Assembly: GCA_040905665.1 (NCBI GenBank)
Contig: JBBDRD010000028.1
Coordinates: forward strand, 1-64,000
DNA length: 64,000 nucleotides
Source: DASVCN01 sp040905665
GTDB lineage: Bacteria; Deinococcota; Deinococci; Deinococcales; Trueperaceae
Direction of reading: 5' to 3'
How positions within the stretch are numbered: the first letter of the stretch is position 1; every line of letters starts with the position of its first letter. The notes under the pieces were generated by a model, which saw only the letters and a program-made list of their open reading frames with translations, made no database searches and was not told where the DNA came from. The position numbers were made by a program, and so were the translations under genes. Shown here piece by piece: positions 1-8,041 of this stretch.

Positions 1-52
1 ACCCAGCAACCTCAGCAAAAAGCGAGTTGGCATTACGCACACAAGCTCCTAG

Positions 53-295
53 GCGCGAACGGGCTCGGCGTCAGTCGTCCTCGAAGCGTCAAGGGGCGTC
101 AAGGAGTACGGCTTCAGCTACTACGATGCGCAGGTTTGGACGGCCGTAAAGCTTTACCCGGTGTCGATTGTGCTGAGTGCGGACTTCCAGGCAGGTGCCA
201 CGTTCGAAGGAGTCGCATTCGTCAACCCATTTGGCTCTGACTTCGACCTTAGTACGGCTCCGTTGACGGTCAAAGGTGAGGTTTTGCGATCTTAG
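53..295 (+). pseudogene. PIN-domain (VapC-like) C-terminal remnant
   Basis: An open frame with no plausible start follows a stop at 50-52 and ends at TAG 293-295. It encodes the C-terminal half of a PIN-domain nuclease: GFSYYDAQVWTAVK, then IVLSADFQAG, then GVAFVNPF, the usual end of one VapC subfamily. The N-terminal catalytic Asp region is absent and I find no matching frame in bases 1-52, so this looks truncated rather than simply frameshifted. A repeated gcgtcaag (86-93 and 96-103) sits at the point where homology begins. The gene could instead be cut by the window edge plus a frameshift. It is probably not functional. Confidence 0.55.
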
Positions 296-303
296 AGAAA
301 TAC

Positions 304-1089
304 TTGAGGCGTTGGGACCTGATTCCCGACGGTGAAGCGATCATTACCTCTACCAGCAGATTGCTGCCGGTTCGAAGCGCGGGTGTGCCTGCCATGCTAA
401 AGGTAGCGGACGACCCCGAGGAGCGGTTTGGCGCTGGCTTGATGGTGTGGTGGAACGGCGAGGGGGCCGCGCGGGTGCTGGCACACGGGGAAGATGCCCT
501 GCTGTTGGAGCGCGCAACGGGCAAGGTGTCGCTCACCGAAATGGTGGGCGATGGCTTTGATGATGACGCCACTCGAATCATCTGCCGCGTGGCGGCTGAA
601 CTTCACGGTCTCAAAGAGCGCCCGAGGCCCGAACGTGTGTCTCTGTCCCGATGGTTCGAGGCGCTCGAGCCTGCGGCGGCGAAACAGGGCGGTATTTTTC
701 GACACGCTGCCGCAACGGCCGAAAAGCTGCTCGCGAATCCTCGCGATGTGGTTGTACTGCACGGCGACCTGCACCACGGCAACGTCCTCGACTTTGGGGA
801 GCGCGGCTGGCTCGCCATCGATCCAAAGCGGCTGCTCGGTGAGCGGACCTTCGACTTCGTGAATCTGCTGCGCAATCCGAGCCCACAGGTTGCTTTGGCA
901 TCCGGGCGCTTTGGTCGCCAGGTCGCTGTAATCTCGCAGGCTGCGTGCCTCGATCGTACGAGGTTGCTCGAGTGGACTTTGGCCTTCACTTGCCTGTCGG
1001 CCTCCTGGATTCTGGCGGATGGTGAACAGCCGGAGCTCGACCTCGCGGTCGCCGATTTAGCGGCCAGGGCTCTTGCGGGCGGCACTTAA
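304..1089 (+). CDS. APH(6)-family aminoglycoside/hydroxyurea phosphotransferase-like kinase
   Basis: A 261-residue kinase-fold protein of the aminoglycoside/hydroxyurea resistance kinase family, whose members phosphorylate streptomycin at the 6 position. The catalytic loop HGDLHHGN is at residues 153-160 and the metal-binding segment AIDPK at about 171-175, followed by GERTFDFVNLLRNP typical of the family. The N-terminal RLLPVRSAGVPAMLKVA carries the nucleotide-binding Lys. The TTG at 304 is the first start after an in-frame stop at 277-279; there is no clear Shine-Dalgarno sequence. It lies between toxin-antitoxin remnants in an accessory patch. Actual antibiotic substrate is unknown; chromosomal relatives are often uncharacterised. 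Confidence 0.75.
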   Translation: MRRWDLIPDGEAIITSTSRLLPVRSAGVPAMLKVADDPEERFGAGLMVWWNGEGAARVLAHGEDALLLERATGKVSLTEMVGDGFDDDATRIICRVAAELHGLKERPRPERVSLSRWFEALEPAAAKQGGIFRHAAATAEKLLANPRDVVVLHGDLHHGNVLDFGERGWLAIDPKRLLGERTFDFVNLLRNPSPQVALASGRFGRQVAVISQAACLDRTRLLEWTLAFTCLSASWILADGEQPELDLAVADLAARALAGGT

Positions 1090-1132
1090 CCATTAGCCTG
1101 TTTCACCAGGCGGACGACGCCCGTGCAGATCG

Positions 1133-1510
1133 TCAGGTCTCGAGAATTGGCACACCGTATGCCCGTAGGTGGGTGTCGTGGGTCACCAGAACCAGCTTCT
1201 CTTCTAATGCCTGAGCGACCAGCATACGGTCAAATGGATCCCTGTGGTGGGGTTGGAGGGCCTCCACGGCGAGGGCATGTTCTGTAGATATTGCGAGTGG
1301 CGTGAACCGGTACAGCCGCAGGCCCTCCAGGTAGTTGGCCGGCGCCTCCAGCTTGCCGAGTGCCTTCTTGATCGATATCTCCCAAGCGGTTACGGCGCTC
1401 GCGTACACAACGGTGCTTCCATCCCTGATCGCGTCGGTAGCTTCCCCGGACAGGCGAGGGTCGCGGCTGAAGACCCAGAGGAGCGTGTGAGTATCAAGTA
1501 AGAGGTTCAC
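1133..1510 (-). CDS. vapC: PIN-domain toxin (VapC family)
   Basis: A 125-residue PIN-domain ribonuclease toxin. The N-terminus NLLLDTHTLLWVFS carries the first conserved Asp, the middle TAWEISIKKALGKL the conserved Glu, and the C-terminal DPFDRMLVAQALEE and VTHDTHLRAYGV the remaining acidic residues, so all parts of the Mg-binding site are visible. GTG at 1508-1510 is chosen because homology begins exactly there; it overlaps the antitoxin gene by 17 bases, typical of translationally coupled pairs. Known relatives cleave tRNA or rRNA and are held inactive by the cognate antitoxin. Confidence 0.85.
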   Translation of the reverse strand: MNLLLDTHTLLWVFSRDPRLSGEATDAIRDGSTVVYASAVTAWEISIKKALGKLEAPANYLEGLRLYRFTPLAISTEHALAVEALQPHHRDPFDRMLVAQALEEKLVLVTHDTHLRAYGVPILET

Positions 1511-1754
1511 GTTCTTCGACTCCGGTGAACAACTGGAGAAATTCGTCCGGCAGCTCATCGAAGTCTTCGGCTATGCGTACCTCACCCTCCCAGATCCCCT
1601 GGTCGAGGTCGCGCGGTTGGTTGTCCACGTCAAAGGGTACTAGTTTGGCCACCGGCTTCCCTGCCTTGCCGATGACGACCTCTTCGCCTCTTATGGCGCG
1701 TTCCACGAGTTTTGACAGATTCGCTTTGGCTTCCGAAATGTTGGTGACACGCAT
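1494..1754 (-). CDS. Phd/YefM-family antitoxin
   Basis: An 86-residue antitoxin upstream of and overlapping the PIN toxin. The N-terminal MRVTNISEAKANLSKLVERA is the standard Phd/YefM fold that dimerises and binds DNA, followed by GEEVVIGKAGKPVAKLVP. The acidic, less ordered C-terminus would wrap around the toxin. ATG at 1754 has a good Shine-Dalgarno (gggaggt) seven bases upstream. By family analogy it should autoregulate this two-gene operon. Together the two genes look intact, unlike the damaged toxin-antitoxin fragments on both sides. Confidence 0.85.
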   Translation of the reverse strand: MRVTNISEAKANLSKLVERAIRGEEVVIGKAGKPVAKLVPFDVDNQPRDLDQGIWEGEVRIAEDFDELPDEFLQLFTGVEEREPLT

Positions 1755-1933
1755 GACTTACCTCCCTATTACGATGGCCGGGTCTAGTCTGGTCTCGTCA
1801 TACCATTCGATTTCGGTCGACGCCGTTGGCTCGCAACTGATCCAAAACCGCTTCCTATGGCGAACATGCCCTTCGACGTTGTCAACATCATTCAGGAAAG
1901 TCGGTTGCTCCGAGTTTTGGGTCTGAGATATTC

Positions 1934-2075
1934 CTAGATGTCTCGGTAGACGCTCTTCCGGTGGGCAACGATTAAAACATCGATCCATAGTTCCTCGTCA
2001 TACAGGTCGTAAACTTACCTTGATCCTGCGCCCCTTGCTATCAACGATGAACTCGGGATCGCTTCCCTTTGGCAT
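1934..2075 (-). pseudogene. Collapsed RelB/RelE-type toxin-antitoxin remnant
   Basis: Two fragments join within 142 bases. From ATG 2073-2075 a 25-codon ORF begins MPKGSDPEFIVDSKGRRIKV, which resembles the start of an antitoxin ('pEfIvDskGkri.V'), and stops at 1998-2000. In another frame, overlapping it, 1934-2014 reads VYDLYDEELWIDVLIVAHRK and then SVYRDI and stop, which resembles the C-terminal end of a RelE/ParE-family toxin. The antitoxin C-terminus and toxin N-terminus are missing, so an internal deletion seems to have fused the gene pair. The family assignment rests on short motifs. Confidence 0.5.
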
Positions 2076-2279
2076 ACTTCAGTATAGTCTGCGTGGTACG
2101 AAACAATTTGTCGCGCTCGGCAAATATTCAGACCAGCTCGCTCTCGCTCAGAATTTTTGTCGGTCTGATTGGAAACTGTGATCTCCTCAGCTCGCCACGT
2201 TGGGGTTGACTGCCTAATTCGAGCGAAACCTCGAGTGGAACACGAGCCATGTTCATTTGCCCGCATCGGATAGTAGACA

Positions 2280-2295
2280 ATATGTGTCAACATAT
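2280..2295. promoter_or_regulatory. Palindrome upstream of the sulfurtransferase gene
   Basis: A perfect inverted repeat ATATGT-GTCA-ACATAT lies 32 bases before the sulfurtransferase start, in a locally AT-rich stretch. Its position fits an operator overlapping the promoter. No cognate regulator is identifiable, and chance in AT-rich sequence is possible. Confidence 0.35.
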
Positions 2296-2327
2296 ACAGT
2301 AGGTTGGCATCAGGAAGAGGAGGAAGC

Positions 2328-3197
2328 ATGAGCTACGCACACCCCGAAGTTCTGGTAACTACCGACTGGGTCGCCGACCATCTCAACGACCCGAACGTTC
2401 GTATCGCCGAGGTAGACGAGGACATAACGCTGTACGAACAGGGGCATTTGCCGGGAGCGGTCATCCTCAACTGGCATACCGAGTTGCAGCGGCGCGATTC
2501 CCGTGACTTCATCGACGCTCAAGCGTTCGCCTCTCTGTTGGAGAGCAAGGGGATCAGCAACGACACCACCGTACTGCTTTACGGGGACAAGTCGAACTGG
2601 TGGGCCGCCTACGCCTTCTGGTTCTTCAAATACAACGGGCATGAGGACGTAAGGCTGATGAACGGCGCTCGCCAGAAGTGGGCAGATGAAGGGCGCCCGC
2701 TGGTGACCGAAATGCCCAACCATCCACGGGGCAGCTATCGGGTGCGCTATCGCGACGAGTCGATTCGCGCCTACGCCAGCGACGTCCTCCAACACCTGCT
2801 CAAGGTGCGCGACGGCCAGGGCGCCCTGGTGGACGTCCGCAGCCCGGCCGAGTTTACTGGTGAAAAGATCGCCATGCCCGACTACCCGCAGGAGGGGGCG
2901 CTGCGTGGAGGACATATCCCCGGGGCGCAGAACATCCCCTGGGCCCAAGCGGCAAACCCGGACGGCACTTTCAAGAACGCGGAGGAGCTGGCGGAGCTGT
3001 ACCGACCCAAGCAGGTAACGGCCGACAAAGAGATAGTCACCTACTGCCGTATCGCCGAGCGGAGCAGTCACTCCTGGTTCGTGCTCAAGTACCTGCTCGG
3101 CTATCCCGACGTCCGGAACTATGACGGCTCCTGGACGGAATGGGGAAACATGGTGGGGGTACCGATCGAGCAGGGTGAAGGCGCGGCGCGAAGGTAG
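2328..3197 (+). CDS. Tandem-rhodanese thiosulfate sulfurtransferase
   Basis: A 289-residue protein with two rhodanese domains. The N-terminal domain (about 8-130) is inactive by family rule. The C-terminal domain (about 150-285) contains the active-site loop CRIAERSSHS beginning at Cys240, which would carry the persulfide. VDVRSPAEF and GGHIPGAQNIPW are standard rhodanese motifs. It likely transfers sulfane sulfur from thiosulfate to cyanide or another acceptor in the cytoplasm; there is no signal peptide. ATG 2328 is chosen because agaggagg lies just upstream; an earlier in-frame TTG at 2304 lacks support. It appears monocistronic and convergent with thiN. Confidence 0.9.
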   Translation: MSYAHPEVLVTTDWVADHLNDPNVRIAEVDEDITLYEQGHLPGAVILNWHTELQRRDSRDFIDAQAFASLLESKGISNDTTVLLYGDKSNWWAAYAFWFFKYNGHEDVRLMNGARQKWADEGRPLVTEMPNHPRGSYRVRYRDESIRAYASDVLQHLLKVRDGQGALVDVRSPAEFTGEKIAMPDYPQEGALRGGHIPGAQNIPWAQAANPDGTFKNAEELAELYRPKQVTADKEIVTYCRIAERSSHSWFVLKYLLGYPDVRNYDGSWTEWGNMVGVPIEQGEGAARR

Positions 3198-3215
3198 GCG
3201 GGCGTCCGCTGCACC

Positions 3216-3881
3216 TTATGGCCGGGCGGACAAGGAGACTTCGCTGGTCCCCAACGTCCGCTCGACTATGACCGCCACGAGGCCCTCATGTACCTCAACA
3301 CGCGGGCCGTTTCGTGCCCGGTTTGCCAGGCCCAATCCCACTCCGAAAGCAAGAGGGGCGTTTGTGAGGTTGTATCTCGCACCGCTTACGGAGCAGCGCG
3401 AGTCGATGAGCGCGAGCAGGCTGAAAACGGTACCCGTCTGGAGGTCGAGGAGAAGCGTGTTCCCGGCGGCCAGCGGATAGGCGTCGCGCTCGCCGTCATG
3501 TAGCGAGACGGGGATCATGAGGTCCCGTCGCAAACGCGCAGCGATCATCAGGCAGGCCAGCGACTGGTCGAGCCGGGAGCCGAAGGCCCCCACGATCACC
3601 AGCTCCGTTGCACCGCGCTCCAATGCCAGATCGACGGTGAGCTCGAGATCGAGTTGGTCCTTGTCCGCTGGATGTTCGAAGCGCGGCAGATTCGGATAGG
3701 CGGCAAGGTGCCTCTGCTCCACCGAATCGAAGTCGCCTACTATCGCCGCCGGCTGGAGGCCCAATGCCCTTGCGTGCCTAAGGCCCGAGTCTGCGGCCAG
3801 CACCAGCCCGGCGTCGCTGATGAGCTGCTTGAGGTGATTGGTCGGCCGCAGTTCGCCGCCCGCGAGTATCACGGTCTTCAT
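3216..3881 (-). CDS. thiN: Thiamine pyrophosphokinase
   Basis: A 221-residue protein that converts thiamine to thiamine pyrophosphate using ATP. The catalytic-domain signatures AADSGLRHARALG, AIVGDFDS and HPADKDQLDLELTVD are present, as are GAFGSRLDQSLA and the C-terminal thiamine-binding domain with LTNAPLAFG. ATG 3881 is chosen because MKTVILAGG is the usual family start; 32 upstream codons in the open frame overlap thiQ and look non-coding. It is the last gene after thiQ, separated by only ten bases, so transport and activation of thiamine are probably coupled. Confidence 0.9.
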   Translation of the reverse strand: MKTVILAGGELRPTNHLKQLISDAGLVLAADSGLRHARALGLQPAAIVGDFDSVEQRHLAAYPNLPRFEHPADKDQLDLELTVDLALERGATELVIVGAFGSRLDQSLACLMIAARLRRDLMIPVSLHDGERDAYPLAAGNTLLLDLQTGTVFSLLALIDSRCSVSGARYNLTNAPLAFGVGLGLANRARNGPRVEVHEGLVAVIVERTLGTSEVSLSARP

Positions 3882-3891
3882 ATCGCACCGC

Positions 3892-4890
3892 TCATTCCGG
3901 CTCCAACTTGACCCAGGCTGCGTCGGGAACGTCCAGGCCAAGCTCATCGCCAACGCTAATCCCCGCTGGCAGTTCACGCTCGTAGCCCTCCCAGATCAAG
4001 TCTCCGCCCCAGTCGGCAATGGCAAGGGTAAGGCGAAGCCGATGGCTTATTCGCTCGATCCGCGATATGTGGCCAATGAGCGATCCTGCTACTGGGCGAG
4101 TCATGCCGATGAGATCGTCACGCAGCAAGAGCGCTCCGTCGTGGTCGGATCGCACGGGCCGGTTGTCGGCCGAGAACACGTTGCGGTATCCCAGAAAGCG
4201 CGCAGCCCAAGCATTGCCCGGCCACGCCAGTACCTCCGCGCTGGGCCCGTCCTGCAGAATTCTGCCGGAACGCATAAGAGCTACCCGTGGCGCCACGGCA
4301 AACGCTTCGGCTTGGTCGTGAGTAACGTAAAGGGCACGAACTGCGAGGCCGGAAAGCAGGTCGTGCAGCTCGACTTGCAAGGCGCCCCGCAGTTCCGGAT
4401 CCAGGTTCGACAGCGGTTCATCCAACAGCAGCAACGAAGGCTCGGCGGCCAGAGCCCTGGCCAGTGCCACCCGCTGCTGCTGGCCGCCGGAGAGTTCGAA
4501 GACCTTGCGCCGTTCGAGACCCAGCAGGCCCACGAGCTCGAGCAGTTCGCCGACCCTACTCTTGATCCGAGCCGGGGACCGCCTGCCCTCCACCAGCGAG
4601 AAGCCCACATTTCCGGCCACATTCAGATGAGGGAAGAGCGCGTAGTCCTGAAACACTATCCCCATGTCGCGCTTCTGCGGAGGGAGTTGGGTGACGTCTC
4701 GCCCATCGAACAACACCCGTCCGCGGTCGGGCTGTTCGAGGCCGGCTATCAGTCTAAGCAAAGTGCTCTTCCCGCAACCGGAGGGCCCCAGTAGGGCAAG
4801 CGTGCCACTGCCGGAAAGTTCGAGGTCGACGCTTTCAACGGCACTGACGGCGCCGAAGCTCTTGCTCAGGTCGTCGAGGCGCAAGGTCAT
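3892..4890 (-). CDS. thiQ: Thiamine ABC transporter ATPase
   Basis: A 332-residue ABC ATPase energising thiamine import. Walker A GPSGCGKST is at 35-43, the Q-loop Gln at 81, signature LSGGQ at 133-137, Walker B LLLLDEP at 153-159 and the H-loop His at 191. The remaining 120 residues form a C-terminal regulatory (TOBE-like) domain, making it longer than E. coli ThiQ (about 230 residues) and closer to Fe3+/spermidine-type ATPases. Thiamine specificity is inferred from the neighbours thiP, thiB and thiN. It starts 37 bases after the thiP stop. Confidence 0.85.
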   Translation of the reverse strand: MTLRLDDLSKSFGAVSAVESVDLELSGSGTLALLGPSGCGKSTLLRLIAGLEQPDRGRVLFDGRDVTQLPPQKRDMGIVFQDYALFPHLNVAGNVGFSLVEGRRSPARIKSRVGELLELVGLLGLERRKVFELSGGQQQRVALARALAAEPSLLLLDEPLSNLDPELRGALQVELHDLLSGLAVRALYVTHDQAEAFAVAPRVALMRSGRILQDGPSAEVLAWPGNAWAARFLGYRNVFSADNRPVRSDHDGALLLRDDLIGMTRPVAGSLIGHISRIERISHRLRLTLAIADWGGDLIWEGYERELPAGISVGDELGLDVPDAAWVKLEPE

Positions 4891-4927
4891 GAGAACAGCC
4901 GATCATACCGTTCGGCCCCAGACTCTC

Positions 4928-6499
4928 TCACAGCTCCCCCGGGCCGGAGCGATCGATCACCAGCATGGCGGCCGCCGTCACGACCATCAACACCACGGAT
5001 AGTGCCAGTGCCGCGCTGTAGCTGGTGAGGCCTGGGCGTCCGAGTCGATCGAAGATCGCCACCGGGATGGTGGCGAACTCGGGTCGAGTGATCACCAGCG
5101 TTGCCCCGAACTCACCCATCGAGACGGCAAAGGCAAAGGCGGCGGCGGTGGTGAACGACGGCCTCAGGAGGGGCAGTTCGATCCGCCTGAGGCGGGACCA
5201 GGAGCCGGCGCCAAGTGTGCCGGCGGCTTCCAGCAGGGAAGGTGGGAGGGCCCGCAAAGCCGGCAACAACGCCCTGGCTACGAACGGGAACGCAACCAGG
5301 GTGTGTGCCAGTAGCAGTCCCCAGGGGCTGGTGGCCAGTCGTGGAAAAGCAATGAGGTAACCGAAACCCAGGCTCACGGCGCTTGCCGCCAGCGGCAGGA
5401 GGCTCGCGTCATCCAGCCAGTGCCAGCCCCCGCGAACCACTGCGTAAGCGAAGGCGAAACCGACCAGTAGGGCTAGAACCATCGTGCCGAAAGCGAAAAG
5501 CAGCGAGTTGAACACCGCTTCGCCGGCGCCGCTGAAGGTCGCCGTAAGCGGTGCCTGGTGCAGGGCCCGAAAGCCAGCCAGTGTAGGACCGGCCTGTCCG
5601 GCGGGCCAGAAGGCCTGCACTCCCAGCGCAACCAGTGGAGAAAGGATGAGGATGGCGGCAACGGCAAGTTGAACAGCGAGGAGAGCCCTCACCACCCCGC
5701 TTGGTCGTGGGAGGCTACGGGCGGCACCGCCCATTCGAACCGAAAGTTGCCGCTGCAGTAGAACGTAGAGCCGGCTCACGCAGCCCACCAACAGAAGCTG
5801 CCCGACTACCAGTACCGCTGCGGCGTCCAACCGCAGCAAGCGCGACGTGAGCCGGTAGATCTCCACCTCTACCGTAGGCAGGTTCGGGGCGAGGATGAGA
5901 ATCACCCCGAACGAGGTGAAGGTGAAAATAAAGACGAGCGACGCAGCGGCGGCCAGCGCCGGAGCGGCGAGGGGTAGCTCTACGCGCAAAAGTGTCCGCC
6001 AGGGGCTGGCCCCCAGCGTTTGCGCCGCCTCCCGTAGCTGCGGCGCGGTTGCCTCGAGATAAGAACCCACTACCCGCACAACTACCGGAAAGTTGTAGAA
6101 GACGTGAGCGAGGAGGATGAGCGTGAGGGTTCCTCGCAAATCGGTGCCGAACACACCGCGAGGGCCGAGCAGAGCGAGGAATCCCACCGCCGCGACGACG
6201 GTGGGCATAACGAAGGGGACCGTGAACAGACTTCTGAGCAGCCGCTTCCCAGTGAACTCGTAACGGCCAAAAAGCAGGGCGGCCGGGAGGCCCAAAAGCA
6301 GTGTTAGGGCCGTGGACAACAGCGCCTGGCCCAGAGTGAAGGCGAACCTGCCCCAGTAGTAGGGATTCGAGAGGATCTGGAGCAGCGAGTCCACTCCGGC
6401 GCTGCGAAAAAGGATCGCGGCGAGTGGGTAAAAGAAGAATACAGCCAGGAATAGGGCGGCGAAGAGGCCCAGTACGTGCCCCAGGGTGCGATCGTGCAT
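4928..6499 (-). CDS. thiP: Thiamine ABC transporter permease
   Basis: A 523-residue inner-membrane permease with two fused permease halves and about 12 membrane segments. Two EAA-type coupling loops are visible: EAAQTLGASPWRTLLRVELP in the first half and EAAGTLGAGSWSRLRRIELP in the second. This duplicated architecture and length match ThiP and other Fe3+-type permeases. Start ATG 6499 has TACACT seven bases upstream and no Shine-Dalgarno, suggesting a leaderless transcript and therefore a promoter separate from the riboswitch-controlled thiB. Confidence 0.85.
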   Translation of the reverse strand: MHDRTLGHVLGLFAALFLAVFFFYPLAAILFRSAGVDSLLQILSNPYYWGRFAFTLGQALLSTALTLLLGLPAALLFGRYEFTGKRLLRSLFTVPFVMPTVVAAVGFLALLGPRGVFGTDLRGTLTLILLAHVFYNFPVVVRVVGSYLEATAPQLREAAQTLGASPWRTLLRVELPLAAPALAAAASLVFIFTFTSFGVILILAPNLPTVEVEIYRLTSRLLRLDAAAVLVVGQLLLVGCVSRLYVLLQRQLSVRMGGAARSLPRPSGVVRALLAVQLAVAAILILSPLVALGVQAFWPAGQAGPTLAGFRALHQAPLTATFSGAGEAVFNSLLFAFGTMVLALLVGFAFAYAVVRGGWHWLDDASLLPLAASAVSLGFGYLIAFPRLATSPWGLLLAHTLVAFPFVARALLPALRALPPSLLEAAGTLGAGSWSRLRRIELPLLRPSFTTAAAFAFAVSMGEFGATLVITRPEFATIPVAIFDRLGRPGLTSYSAALALSVVLMVVTAAAMLVIDRSGPGEL

Positions 6500-6506
6500 C
6501 GTGGCA

Positions 6507-6512
6507 AGTGTA
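6507..6512 (-). promoter_or_regulatory. -10 element of thiP (leaderless type)
   Basis: TACACT on the minus strand, followed by seven bases and the thiP ATG. This spacing would place the transcription start at or next to the start codon. Confidence 0.4.
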
Positions 6513-6654
6513 CCCGCAGCACGAGAAGGAGGCTATTGAGCACGCCCAAGCCCGGCGATGGTGACGAGGAGCACAGTCGAGCCTCTACACTGCGTTGATA
6601 TTACATAGGGCCGTTCTCATTGGTGTATAACAGTTGCTTGGCAGGGGAGAAGTG

Positions 6655-6795
6655 ATGATGAGCATACTCAGGCGGCTAAAAGAACGACTGTTCGGCAACG
6701 ACGGTGGACGGGCCAAGAACCGCACCATCAGGCGCGAGCGTGCAACGCTACGGCGTTGGTCCGAGCGCAGCCAGAGCGACCGCTTCAACGTCTGA
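6655..6795 (+). CDS. Small basic hypothetical protein, 46 residues
   Basis: An ORF on the strand opposite the thi genes, in the gap between thiP and thiB. It begins MMSILRRLKERLFGNDGG and ends in SERSQSDRFNV; it is rich in Arg and Lys and predicted helical with no membrane segment. A good Shine-Dalgarno (aggggag) lies about six bases before GTG 6652 and ATG 6655, which supports translation. I do not recognise the family. Its presence separates thiB from thiPQN. It might be a species-specific gene or a chance ORF. Confidence 0.5.
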   Translation: MMSILRRLKERLFGNDGGRAKNRTIRRERATLRRWSERSQSDRFNV

Positions 6796-6846
6796 CCGAC
6801 GGGACGGCCAATCGACCGAGTGCAGAAAAAGCGCAGAATAATCGAC

Positions 6847-6876
6847 CGAGCTCCACGGGATGAACCGCGGAGCTCG
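6847..6876. terminator. Hairpin between the small ORF and thiB
   Basis: Eight-base perfect stem cgagctcc/ggagctcg with a 14-base loop, lying between the convergent ends of the small ORF and thiB. No strong T-tract follows on either strand, so its role as a bidirectional terminator is tentative. Confidence 0.4.
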
Positions 6877-6898
6877 CCTCGTTCTTCACTTACTACGC

Positions 6899-7963
6899 TC
6901 AGTCCATCGGTGCGGGTTTGAGCCCCTGTGAAACCACTCGCGTCCACTCGTCGAGCCACCCTTCCAGTCCGCTGGCGACCTCCTGCGGCGCCAGTTCGGC
7001 CGTCTGCTGCTCGCTTGGACGCTGGGCAAAACGTTCGAACTCCTCCGGCAGCTCCACGTCGGTCCGCACCGGGTAGACGAACATGACCCCCGGTATGTCG
7101 GCCTGAACCAGGGGGCTAAGCAGGAAGTCGATGAACCGCTCCGCCGCCTCACGCTGCTGCGTGCCGCTGAGGATGCCGATCGCCTCTATCTGTCGGTAGG
7201 CGCAGCGATCGCAGAACAGGTTAGTAGTGGGCGACTCGTCGAGGGGTTCCGTGGCAAAGATCACCTCGGCCGCGGGACTCGTCGCATAGGAGAGCACGAT
7301 CGGCCGGTCGCCGCCATAGCGTGTAAAGGCGGTGTAGTAGGCGTCCGACCAGCCGCTCGTGACCAGCAGCTCATTGTCGCGCAGCTCCGCCCAATATTGC
7401 AGCCAGCCGTCCTCGCCGAATCGGTCTATGGTCGCCAGCATGAACGCCAGGCCGGGGGAGGAGGTAGCCGGATCGAGTACCGTCGTGAGACCGCGGTAGC
7501 GGGGCGCGGTAAGGTCGGTAATGTCCTCCGGCGGAGCGAGCTCCTTCCTGTCGAACCACTCCAGATCGATATTGAAGTTCACGTAGCCCACATCTACCGG
7601 CGTTACCCGGTACTCGGGGTCGAAAACCAGCTCCGGAGGTACATGCTCGAGCAAGGGGCTACGGTAAGGCTCGAAAATCTCGGCCTCGATTGCGCGAGTG
7701 AGCAGGCTGTTGTCAACGCCAAAGAGGACGTCGGCAATGGGCCGTTCTCGTGTGAGGATCGCCCGGCTAACGACCTGGCCGGCGTCTCCCGCGGGCAGGA
7801 TTTGTACCTCGACCCCGGTTTCCTGGGTGAAGCGCTCGAGCACCTCGAGCGAGAGGTCGAACGATTCGTGGGTTAGGACCCGCAGCGGATCGTCGTTTGG
7901 CCTTTGGGCGAGCACCGAGCCCAGCAGCAGGAGAGTTGCAAGCATAGTCGTTACACGTCGCAT
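6899..7963 (-). CDS. thiB: Thiamine ABC transporter substrate-binding protein
   Basis: A 354-residue periplasmic binding protein delivering thiamine to ThiP/ThiQ. A signal peptide MRRVTTMLATLLLLGSVLAQ is evident. The mature part has TbpA/ThiB features: LTHESFDLS, ADVLFGVDNSLLTRA, VTPVDVGYVNFNID, LDPATSSPGLAFMLATIDRF and VTSGWSDAYYTAF. ATG 7963 is chosen for the signal peptide and the preceding ggaaagg; the open frame extends 18 codons further upstream into the leader. The TPP riboswitch just upstream independently supports thiamine as ligand. Confidence 0.9.
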   Translation of the reverse strand: MRRVTTMLATLLLLGSVLAQRPNDDPLRVLTHESFDLSLEVLERFTQETGVEVQILPAGDAGQVVSRAILTRERPIADVLFGVDNSLLTRAIEAEIFEPYRSPLLEHVPPELVFDPEYRVTPVDVGYVNFNIDLEWFDRKELAPPEDITDLTAPRYRGLTTVLDPATSSPGLAFMLATIDRFGEDGWLQYWAELRDNELLVTSGWSDAYYTAFTRYGGDRPIVLSYATSPAAEVIFATEPLDESPTTNLFCDRCAYRQIEAIGILSGTQQREAAERFIDFLLSPLVQADIPGVMFVYPVRTDVELPEEFERFAQRPSEQQTAELAPQEVASGLEGWLDEWTRVVSQGLKPAPMD

Positions 7964-8041
7964 GGTGTTGACCTTTCCGTCACTGGAGAAAGTGTTCGCA
8001 ATGCCGGGCGTGTTCAAAGTGTGCGCCTTTTTGACTATTGT

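Noticed and set aside
1758..1988. 76-codon minus-strand ORF upstream of the Phd antitoxin
   Set aside because: It reads through the toxin remnant in another frame and shows no homology or ribosome-binding site.
3838..4794. 318-codon plus-strand ORF opposite thiQ
   Set aside because: thiQ on the minus strand has all ABC motifs; this frame has none.
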